From assembly GCA_029718625.1 (NCBI GenBank), contig CM056381.1, positions 51,330,157 to 51,394,156 of the forward strand: 64,000 nt of DNA, read 5' to 3'. Source of the stretch: Synaphobranchus kaupii. Taxonomy: Eukaryota; Chordata; Actinopteri; Anguilliformes; Synaphobranchidae. Below the pieces are notes generated by a model that worked only from the letters and a program-made list of their open reading frames with translations, ran no database searches and was not told where the DNA came from. Shown piece by piece: positions 37,501 through 49,500 of the stretch (position 1 is its first letter; every line of letters starts with the position of its first letter). Made by a program: the position numbers and the translations under genes.

Positions 37501-40500
37501 TTTTATTTTATTTTATTTTACATACTGTCCCAACTTTGGAATTCAGGTTTCAGTAAGAGATGTCACAACCGCAACAATGTGGTCACAACCGAAACACCTG
37601 CTGTTTTGTTAAAATTTTGAATAATATGAATAATCAATCAAATATCCAAGATATTGTGCTGGTGAGGGTATATATAATCTCATAAATAAGAATCTGTCAA
37701 ATTCATGTGATCAAATCTGTCCATTTTATAGAGAACAATTGTACGGAGTTTTCACTAAATTTAATTAATCCAATGTTTTATTTGATTTAAAAATTCAGGG
37801 TAATTGATTCAAATTCAACAGCAGTCAAGATTGTTTTTCAAAAATGTCATTTTCAAAGGGGTGAATTAAACTTATCAATTGGGTATGTAATTTCATTTCA
37901 AAAGCAGGGTTTACACCATGTTTCGGTTGTGACATATTTAGGAGCAGTCAGTAAATTCATGCTTATTCTGAAAAAAGTACATGTGATTGCACTGTACATC
38001 TAGTATATTTATGTATCTCAGATAAAGTGTAACACATATATTATAAAATAATTTAGCAAAAAGAATACTAATTTACACTTTTCTCCAACCCTCAATTTGC
38101 ACGACTTCTGTAGAATGGCCCATATATGATATATATAAAGACCAATAATATAAAGAAATTAAACACAATAAAGTGGACAATAGCCTATAACAAACCACTG
38201 CTAAGATACTGTCTTCTCAGCAGCGGGAGAAAACACATCAAAACCAAGTTTGCATAAGCGAAGCCTCCGCTGACAACACGATTGGTGTTACAAAACTTGC
38301 TGTTCACCTTATTCCCCTAGCTTTCAGTCTTAACATGTTCGTCTGGTCAGCTAAACATGTGAGTCACAGACTGTCGCCTACCATCAATGTTTATTATTAT
38401 ATTCCAGCTGATCTTTACATGGCGCGTTACCATGGCAATACACCTGCATCTCCGGCTTTATTTTACAAAGAAGAAATATGAGGTCAGGTTGGGCTTTTTA
38501 CCTATGTCGTGAGGTAAAGGTCTGGTTATTTAACTCACTTTTTTCTGGATTTACGTCTTTACACAGACATCGATGCGGTGTCAGCACCACCAATTATCCG
38601 GTATTTAGCTGACGCTCTCTGTAAAGATGGCCCTCAACATGTAGCCTAAACAGTGGAATCTTTTTTAAATCCAATCAAAATGGATAAATAAATGCCCAAA
38701 AGGTTATCTGTATGGCTGTAATGTGCATATATGTTAATGTCACGTCGTTATAAGAGTATAAATAGAAGCTAACAATTCATTTTAAATGATGGCAAACTTT
38801 AATTTCAACTGGGATAGTGACAGTGAGGAGGAGTTTTTTGGTTTTTGTGAGGAAGAGTTGGAGGAGGGTTTTGATGAAGATGAAGCGTTGGATAGAGGTG
38901 ACAACTATGTGAAAAAGAAGGAAGCATTGGAGAGAGCCGACAACTGTGTGACAGACGAGGAGATGGAGGTGAGGCAGGTGGAGTGGCACCGGTGCGAGTG
39001 TGTGGTAGCAGGCAGCACTGAGAGTGGCCCTTTACTAACTGCCCACGGCCTGGGCCTCAGAGAGTGTGGAGCAGCCGTGAGCCAGTGGATTACTTTTTTC
39101 TTATTATCAATTTGATGATCACGGAGATGAATCGATATGCGTAAGCAATGCGTGCCTTCGGTGATCTTGTCCCACAAGCTTGACTAAGAGTGGAAGCCTG
39201 TCAGCGCAGAGGAGATTGAAACTTTCATCGGCATTCAGATTAGTATGGGGATGCTAAAGAAGCCCAAGATCGCGGACTACTGAAGTAGCAATACAGATGC
39301 AATGACCTGGACGCCAAATATTTTTTTTTCGGTTAATGACTCGAAACATTTTTCTAATTATTGGTTTGTGTTTGCACGTCAGTGACAACACATTGAGAAA
39401 CACATTGAGTACGACCCTCTGTTCAAGATTCGCTGACAGAGGTTCTTCAAAACTTCAAGAGAGAGTATTATCCCCATCAGAATCTCTCCATCGACGAGTC
39501 GATGGTTTCTTACTGCAGAATAATTTTTTTAGGTGGTATAATCCAAGCAAGCGGCATAAAAAAATTTTTTTCCACAGATGCTGTTTCCAACTACACATAT
39601 TTGTGGGATGTTTACACTGGGGGGGGGGGCTTTCAGTTTGACCGTGGGGTAAGGCATAGCATAGTCATAAGTCTGCTGAGAAGTGCTGACCTGCTGGGAA
39701 GGGGGCACGTAGTTTATACAGATCATTTTTGCACCTCACCTGCTCTGTATGAAAGTCTCAATGAGCAGAACACGGGCGTATGCGGGACTGTGCGTGCCAA
39801 TCGCAAAGGCCCGACCATCCCGCCCTGTGCCCCACTGCCTGCTTTGAGCTGTACCACACAAGGTTCAACTACAAACAGTAGCTGGTGAGTTCGTTTTATT
39901 TGGTGTATTGCCTAATGACTTATGAAAATGATAATGCTGGTAATGGTTGTATGTTTATTATGAATATAATTATTACCTTTGTCATTAGTGTTACTAATAC
40001 TGAAGGAGATCAAGTTTGTGACTGTGTTTATCTGTTTGTGTTTACACAGATTCATTTGTGCACTGCCTGTCCCATCTAACGGACTGAATGGAGGAGACAC
40101 ATGAGCTCTCTCTCACTCTACCACTTGATTGTTGATTTTCCAAACTAAATGTTTGGATGCTTTAGTTATTGTTTATTTATTACATATCAGGACTGATTTT
40201 TATGGAAAACTGTTCTCTATTACACATCACCAATGTAATAGTCCTGTTGGCCAAACTGAAAAGCACTGAAAATAAATAAATGATATTACCATCAATATTG
40301 TTTTTAATGGTGTGTTTACAACTGAACCAGCATAATTCTGTTCAATTGATAAAATAATGTGCTTTATTTGAGGTTTGCACATTGACAAAATCTATCTAAA
40401 AAAATTTAATGTCGGCAGCCATTTTGGCTTGGCACTGCAGGGACTCTAGTGTTCTGGAACACTCTGGCACTGCTGAGGCTTAGTGTTCCAGAACACTGGC

Positions 40501-43500
40501 ATTGAATGAGTTAAGAAAGCTTGGGTCCACTAATGCTGTGGGGTTTTTATATAGACAACTGCATATATTCTATTTTTAACACTTCCTTAGAGGAACAAGG
40601 AAGTAACAAAGTAAAGTCTTTTTTTTATTTTTTATAAAAAGGGGAACCATACAATGTTGTCTTGTGAGGCCAAATGACAGCTGTAGGCTGTGTATTTCTC
40701 ATCCACTATGCCTAGCTTATGCATTTCAAATTATGGAAATAAAGCCCATGTTTTTTAGAAAATGCAGTACTATTGCAATAAGATATTATTACTGTGCCAC
40801 AGGCAAATTTAGTTTGTCTACTTTATTCTGGTCTACATTCAAATTCATTGACTGCAACAACCTGCAACAACCATTTTAGGAAAAAAAACTTAGCTTACCA
40901 TTTACCCAAAAGCATCTTCATAAGCTCAAAACAATTACCAATTTGACCATGTTTATCATTTTTAAATGGATTAGTAAACTAATATACAATACACATAACT
41001 GTGCAAAAAGGAGTAAAGTTGCAACTATTTTGCTGTTAATTATTTAGGTGACTCTGTTACAGTTTTCCCACCTTCGTTTATAATGCCATTATGGCGAAAC
41101 ACATCCGCCACTGTCAGATGTGGTTCATGTCAAACCGGACTGGTCTAGCCCATCACTAGCACTGGCGAGTTAGCAGAGTCAATTACAATGACAAATCTGT
41201 AGCTGGTCCTAAGAGCCGCTCTAGCACTTTTTTTTGAAAATCGTAATGCTTTTGATTTGGGAGAAGTATCAGCTAATGTGTGGGTTGTGGTCATGTTTAA
41301 TTTTCTTTTGTTACGCTATTGGTTGTCATGGGCATCAGTGTTTGAGTGCAGACCTGCGTGAATGCCACAGAGGCTGCTAACATACTGAGTGGACTCGGAG
41401 CAGTGTGCATTGAGTTCATTGAAAAGCGGCCATAATGATGATAAACTAATCTATGTACATTAATTTAACGTCTAATTAGCCTACATGTAGATATAGCTGG
41501 AGCCTAATTCACACTCTTAGTGGTTTTATCTCAGACTCTTTGAGTGAGAGTTAAAAGGTCATGTATCTGTTCCCAGTACGCAGGTGTGCTGCCCGGCCTG
41601 TGTGTGGTACTACAATCACGTCATGGTGATCGTCACTGGGGGCGTGGCCTTTGCGGCCGCACTTGCCCTGTGCACCATCCTCATCTGGCCTATCAGGATC
41701 CGGCACGGTAAATATTCTGAACATGGCAATTTCTTCAGAAAGATACAACAAACAGAATTTCACTCAAAGACTCTCTTGCACACACACACACACACACGTG
41801 GACACATGCATGAACACAAGTATTGTGTACTTTAATTACAAATGCTCACATGATATCCTTTATTACTGCTCTCCACTGGTGGCTGGAGAACCGAAAGATC
41901 CCAATGAACTGTGAGCAACAGAGAATGAGACAGAGTGCGTGTATGAGCCTGTGCTGTTTAATTGGGCCAAGTGTTTGTACGTATGTGGGGGTGAGTGTGT
42001 GAGCTTGTACAAGCAAATGGGGGCAAGCGTGCGAATGTGTGGTCAGTGTGTGCACATGAGAGGGAGTGTGAATGTGAGAGTTTGTGAACGTTTGAGAGAG
42101 AGTGTGTTTGTGTTAATGTGTGCGAGCATGTACACCCATGTGAATGTGTAAATCTGTGTTAATGTGTGAGAGCTTGTGTGAATATGTGAGTGTGTGTGAA
42201 TTTATGAGAGTCCGTTTGAATGCTGTACCATTGGTATGAGTGGTCAGTGAGAGCAGTGACTCTGTGGCTTTGGTCATGAGGCAAAGCTGCCTCATGTTTG
42301 AGACTCAGTTGAAGGAGGTAAGCAGTCCTGTCAGCAGACAGATGGAGGGTGAGCACTCCCAGCCTGACTCTTAAATGAGCACTAATGCCACTGTTGTAGA
42401 GCATGTCCATAGTCTAATCTCACTGCAGTCAGGAATGTTATTACTCTAATGGCACTGCTGTAGGGAATGTTATTGCTCTAATCTCACTGCAGTAGGGATT
42501 GTCATTATTCTAATCACACTAGTAGTGAATGACTTTACTCTTATCCCACTGCTGTAGGGAATGTTAATGCTCTAATCCCACTGCAGTAGGGAATGTTATT
42601 GCTCTAATCACACTGCAGTAGGCAATGTTATTGCTCTAATCCCACTGCAGTAGGGAATGTTATTACTCTAATCACACTGCAGTGGGGGATGTGATCGCTC
42701 TAATCACACTGCAGTAGGGAATGTTATTCCTCTAATCACACAACACTATGGAATGCTATTGCTCAAATCATACTGCAGTAGGGAATGTTATTGCTCTAAT
42801 CTCACTTCAGTAGGGAATGACATTACTCGAATCACACTGCAGTAGGGAATGTTATTACTCTAATCACACTGCATTAGGGAATGCTATTGCTCTAATCACA
42901 CTGCAGTAGGGAATGTTATTACTCCAATTCCACTGCTGTTGGGAATGTCATTATTCTAATCACACTGCTGTAGGGATTGTGATCACTCTCGCTGCAGTAG
43001 AGAATGACATTACTCTTATCACACTGCAGTAGGAAATGTTATTGCTCAAATCTCACTGCAGCAGGAACAGTTCTTGCTCTAATCTCACTGCAGTTGGGAA
43101 TCTTATTGCTCCAATCCCACTGCAGTAGGGAATGTTATTGCTATATCCCACTCCAGCATGGAATGTTATTACTCTAGTCACACTGATGTATGCAATGTTA
43201 TTGCTCTCATCACACTGCAGTAGGGAATGTTATTGCTCTAATCATACTGCAGTTGGGAATGTTATTGCTCTAATCACACTGCAGTTGGGAATGTTATTAC
43301 TCTAATCACACTACTGTAGGGATTGTGATCACTCTCGCTGCTGTAGGCAATGTTATTGCTCTAATCACACTTCAGTAGGGAATGACATTTCTCTAATCAC
43401 ACTGCAGTAGGGAATGACATTTCTCTAATCACGCTGCAGTAGGGAATGACAATTCTCTAATCATACTGCAGTAGGGAATGTTCTTGCTCTAATCACAATG

Positions 43501-46500
43501 CAGTAGGGAGTGTTATTGCTCTATTCTCACTGCAGTTGGGAATGTTATTGCTCTAATCCCACTGCAGTAGGGAATGTTATTGCTCTAATCACATTGCAGT
43601 AGGCAATGTTATTGCTCTAATCCCACTGCAGTAGGGAATGTTATTGCTCTAATCATACTGCAGTTGGGAATGTTATTGCTCTAATCACACTGCAGTTGGG
43701 AATGTTATTACTCTAATCACACTACTGTATGGGATTGTGATCACTCTCGCTGCTGTAGGCAATGTTATTGCTCTAATCACACTTCAGTAGGGAATGACAT
43801 TTCTCTAATCACACTGCAGTAGGGAATGACATTTCTCTAATCACGCTGCAGTAGGGAATGACATTTCTCTAATCATACTGCAGTAGGGAATGTTCTTGCT
43901 CTAATCACACTGCAGTAGGGAGTGTTATTGCTCTATTCTCACTGCAATTGGGAATGTTCTTGCTCTAATCCCACTGCAGTAGGGAATGTTATTGCTCTAA
44001 TCACATTGCAGTAGGCAATGTTATTGCTCTAATCCCACTGCAGTAGGGAATGTTATTGCTCTAATCACACTGCAGTATGCAATGTTATTGCTCTAATCCC
44101 ACTGCAGTAGGGAATGTTATTACTCTAATCACACTGCAGTGGGGAATGACATTACTCGAATCATACTGCAGTAGGGAATGACATTACTCTTATCCCACTG
44201 CAGTAGGGAATGTTATTACTCTAATCACACTGCATTAGGGAATGCTATTGCTCTAATCACACTGCAGTAGGGAATGTTATTGCTCCAGTTCCACTGCTGT
44301 TGGGAATGTCATTATTCTAATCACACTGCTGTAGGGATTGTGATCACTCTCGCTGCAGTAGAGAATGACATTACTCTTATCACACTACAGTAGGAAATGT
44401 TATTGCTCAAATCTCACTGCAGCAGGAACAGTTCTTGCTCTAATCTCACTGCAGTTGGGAATCTTATTGCTCTAATCCCACTGCAGTAGGGAATGTTATT
44501 GCTGTATCCCACTCCAGCATGGAATGTTATTACTCTAGTCACACTGATGTATGCAGTGTTATTGCTCTCATCACACTGCAGTAGGGAATGTTATTGCTCT
44601 AATCACACTGCAGTTGGGAATGTTATTGCTCTAATCACACTGCAGTTGGGAATGTTATTACTCTAATCACACTACTTTAGGGATTGTGATCACTCTCGCT
44701 GCTGTAGGCAATGTTATTGCTCTAATCACACTTCAGTAGGGAATGACATTTCTCTAATCACACTGCAGTAGGGAATGAGATTTCTCTAATCACACTGCAG
44801 TAGGGAATGACATTTCTCTAATCATACTGCAGTAGGGAATGTTATTGCTCTATTCTCACTGCAGTTGGGAATGTTATTTCTCTAATCCCACTGCAGTAGG
44901 GAATGTTATTGCTCTAATGCCGCCGAAGTAGCGGATGTTATTACTGTAATCACACTGCAGTAGGGAATTTTATTGCTGTAACCACACTGCAGTTGGGAAT
45001 GTTATTACTCTAATCGTACTGCAGTAGGGAATGACATTACTCTTTTCCCACTGCTGTAGGTATTATTATTCCAATAACACTGCAGTAGGAAATGTTATCA
45101 CTCTGATCACACTGCTGTAGCGAGTGTTCTTACTATAATCACACTGCTGTAGGCATTGTGATCACTCTCGCTGCAGTAGGGAATGTTGATTCTCTAATTC
45201 CACTGCAGTAGGGAATGACATTTCTCTAATCACACTGTAGTAGGGAATGTTATTTCTCTAATCACACTGCAGTTGGGATTGTTATTACTCTAATCACACT
45301 GCTGTAGGAATTGTGATCACTCTCGCTGCAGTAGGGAATGTTGATTCTCTAATTCCACTGCAGTAGGGAATGACATTTCTCTAATCACACTGCAGTAGGG
45401 AATGACATTTCTCTAATCACACTGTAGTAGGGAATGTTATTTCTCTAATCACACTGCAGTAGGGAATGACATTTCTCTAATCACACTGCAGTTGGGATTG
45501 TTATTTCTGTAAGCACACGGCTGTTGGGAATGTTATTACTCTAATCACACTGCAGTAGGGATTGTTATTTCTGTAAGCACACGGCTGTTGGGAATGTTAT
45601 TACTCTAATCACACTGCAGTGGGGAATGTTATTACTCTATTCACACTGCAGTAGGGAATGTTATAACTAATCACACTGCATGGGAATGTTAATGCTCTCA
45701 TAACACTGCAGAAGGTAATGTTAGCGCCACGTGACGTTTCTCAATTAAAAATCACAAAAATATTTTGATTAAGTCATGTTATCAATGAGTTATGTTGATG
45801 TTTGTTAATCAATCCAGAAAGACAAAATTAAATGGTAAATTTACAATTTATTGTACCAATTAGGGGTGCAACGAATAATCGACGTAGTCGACGAAAATCG
45901 ATGACCAAATTAGTTGCCAACGAATTTAATTGTCGATTCGTTGGTGACGTCATCGCGTGTGTTTTTCACGCTGTGGAGCTGAATTAAACACATCGTTTTT
46001 TCCGGAGCTGATGATGGAAGTAGCTAAGGAGTGAGACATCTTGCTTCCTTCTCATCTTTGTTGAGAGGTGCACATGTGCATTTCACTCTTAACGCGGCCA
46101 AAAAGGCTGTGAACTGCAACTGTGAAGCTGACCTTGCCTGGCATGGGAGTACATCAGTTTTGCTGGAGCATCTAAAGAGGAGGCACGTTCTGGATCATGA
46201 AGACTCGTCTCGGTAAGCTAGTTAGCTTGTTAGCTGGCTAGCTACAGTACGTAATGTTAATGTTAAAAGCCATGTTACTTCACGTTATGAGCTGTAACGT
46301 ATTCTATTTTGAAACACATTTTCTCTTGATCAATGAATTGTTAATGGGGTTGAACATACAGTAGCAAATAATAACCTATTATTCACAACGATCCAGTTCA
46401 CATTCCAAATGTGCCCTTAACTTTACAATCTTAAACGTTGCATCATTGTCATCATGGCGACTTTACGGAGCAATGTGTTGCTGTCGAGTGCACAAGTTTA

Positions 46501-49500
46501 GAGAACACCGGTGAATTTGATACTTTCTAAATGGCAATAAATTCTACTGTCTATGCGTGCGTGCCCAATGTGCGTTGCATTCAAATTGATTCGAACGATT
46601 TATGGGTTTGTTTGATCTCGTTCGAACTTGACTTTTGGAAAAAGAGACAGCCCTATTAACTCTCATAAATTTCCATTTATCGTGAAACTGTACATATAGA
46701 GGGGCAACATTTATTTAGAACGCATTTCAATGTGCCTTTCAGTATCTACACAGGATTCTAGAATCAAGAACAAAAAATATGGCTTGAATGTAGATTTTTT
46801 AAATGGAGTAACTGGCAGTAACTGGCTTTCTCGTGACACAATGCCTACATACCATAAAAGTTTTGTCCACCACCCTCCTTCCGTCATCATTATATGTTAC
46901 AGGGAAAGCAAAATGCTCCCATACATACGACTTAAATGATGCGGGAGGCCTCAAGTTCTTCCGCTCCTCCGCTAGCCATAACTGTCAATGCTTTTTTTTT
47001 TTTTTTTTTCTTCTTCGCTTTTTCAATATGCCCCGTTCACGTGAACACACAACTGCTTTTTAAAAAAAATCAAATCACTGCAACTCTGCATCGAGATTTA
47101 GGGAATTATTACTTTAAAAAGTAATAATGGGGGGGGAGGGGGGGGGGGGGTCAACTACGGTCCGTTACACCACGCCTAATATGATAGTCCAGTAATAAGT
47201 TTTTTGTAGCTACTGCAGCCGCACTATAAATTTAAAATGTATGTTGTATTGATGTCAGAAATATGCTTTGATTAAGGGAAAACCGCTGTAGTTTTGTTAT
47301 ATTTTATTGCTGCTACTTTGCCTGTCCTTGGTTTTAAATTGTGACAGAAAAAATGGATATTGGAATTTTTATTTATCTTTTGTATCAGCAGCAAAGTTCA
47401 TTAAAAGACGTATTTTTGAATGAAGTATTCATCTTTATTGTCTTCATTGTTAGTTAGCACATGCCTAAAACAACCTCAAGCTAAATTTAAAAGCTGATAG
47501 CTAAATAAGAGCCATTGAGTAATTGTGCGATTCATAATCCGAATAGTCAATTATTCGTTTCAATAATCGATAGATTAATCTACCTTCAAAATAGTCGTTA
47601 GTTGCAGCCCTAGTACCAATATAGTATTTATCCGAATGAACAAATCATAAGTAATAACTATCTATATTTTAAAGATTACATTCTATATGTGTATTTTTAC
47701 AATACTGGTACACAATAGCGTGACAAAGGGGGTCAAATTTCAAATTCCTTCAAAAGAGCTGACAAGCACTTTATTGGGTTCATGAATATACATAGTATCA
47801 ACAAAAATATAAGATAGCATATTGATGGCAAGTTTCTGAAAATGGCTTTAGAATACACAAATGCATTTTGTGTAACGGTTGTCGTGTGGTGTCCACCAGT
47901 GACCTGGTTGGCACAGTAAGTGCACATATTTCTTATTCCTTCCTATGTTTATGAATACCACATGGAACAATAACATTGCAAACCGTTTCCACTTCATTCA
48001 CCTGATCATGTGGTAGAATACTGCATACATCTGAGTGGACACCGCGACGCGCGTTACGTAAGAAAATATACATTACAATAAATTGTATCCATAAATAGAC
48101 AAAACGGTACATTACTTTATGGATTTCAGCTATATTGACGGCTGATGGTTCGATTTGGGATGATTTTTTAGGAAGTAAAACGTCTTGGTAACGATCGTTG
48201 TAGGGCTTCCGGAGTTGACACGAAATATATGAATTCGCGTATGTAGGCATTGTGTCACGAGAAAGCCAGTTACTGCCAGTTACTCAATTTAAAAAATCTA
48301 CATTCAAGCCATATTTTTTGTTCTTGATTCTAGAATCCTGTGTAGATACTGAAAGGCACATTGAAATGCGTTCTAAATAAATGTTGCCCCTCTATATGTA
48401 CAGTTTCACGATAAATGGAAATTTATGAGAGTTAATAGGGCGGTCTCTTTTTCCAAAAGTCAAGTTCGAACGAGATCAAACAAACCCATAAATCGTTCGA
48501 ATCAATTTGAATGCAACGCACATTGGGCACGCACGCATAGACAGTAGAATTTATTGCCATTTAGAAAGTATCAAATTCACCGGTGTTCTCTAAACTTGTG
48601 CACTCGACAGCAACACATTCTCCGTAAAGTCGCCATGATGACAATGATGCAACGTTTAAGATTGTAAAGTTAAGGCCACATTTGGAATGTGAACTGGATC
48701 GTTGTGAATAATAGGTTATTATTTGCTACTGTATGTTCAACCCCATTAACAATTCATTGATCAAGAGAAAATGTGTTTCAAAATAGAATACGTTACAGCT
48801 CATAACGTGAAGTAACATGGCTTTTAACATTAACATTACGTACTGTAGCTAGCCAGCTAACAAGCTAACTAGCTTACCGAGACGAGTCTTCATGATCCAG
48901 AACGTGCCTCCTCTTTAGGTGCTCCAGCAAAACTGATGTACTCCCATGCCAGGCAAGGTCAGCTTCGCAGTTGCAGTTCACAGCCTTTTTGGCCGCGTTA
49001 AGAGTGAAATGCACATGTGCACCTCTCAACAAAGATGAGAAGGAAGCAAGATGTCTCACTCCTTAGCTACTTCCATCATCAGCTCCGGAAAAAACAATGT
49101 GTTGCCAACTTGAAGATTCTTCGTTTTGATGACCAATTTATGCCAGATAAAATGTTTTATTGACTTTGAAAAGTCGAAAAATATATCAAAAACGGTCTTT
49201 GCGTTTTTGACACCATGATGTCTTTGGTATATTAAATTTGAATATCAGAAAAAATAATTAACTCGGCCCAAAATTACTGCTACCATAGGATACCCAGTTA
49301 AGGGTTTGTGTAAAGCAGTAAGGGATTGGAGCCTCTGTGCTTAGCTTCCGGAGGTGCTGATCCCGATAACGGTCATTGTGGCAATTGACATCAAGCACAA
49401 CGACCGTTACCGGATCTTTGCTAGGCAGAATATCAGACATGTTACTGTATTTTCTTCTGGTATTCATGAATATTGTTCCCTAAAACATTATCAAAATGTA

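Larger units (their letters stand above)
35013..40510 (+). mobile_element. piggyBac transposon in mfsd12 intron 8
   Basis: TTAA at 35009-35012 and 40511-40514 is the piggyBac target duplication. Just inside are inverted ends CTCATTCAGTGC and GCATTGAATGAG. A second inverted pair (GTGTTCTGGAACACT and TAGTGTTCCAGAACACT) sits 15-60 bp inside the right end. The body contains a decayed transposase at 38786-39890 and repeated GTCACAACCGAAAC motifs. A Tc1 element is nested at 36013-37550. Length about 5.5 kb, or 4.0 kb without the Tc1. Confidence 0.8.

Noticed and set aside
38786..39888. Domesticated PGBD host gene
   Set aside because: Several stops and frame changes across the conserved region, and TTAA-flanked element ends are still present.
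42410..45715. CRISPR-like array
   Set aside because: The 32-bp units are contiguous without unique spacers, and the setting is a vertebrate intron; it is a minisatellite.
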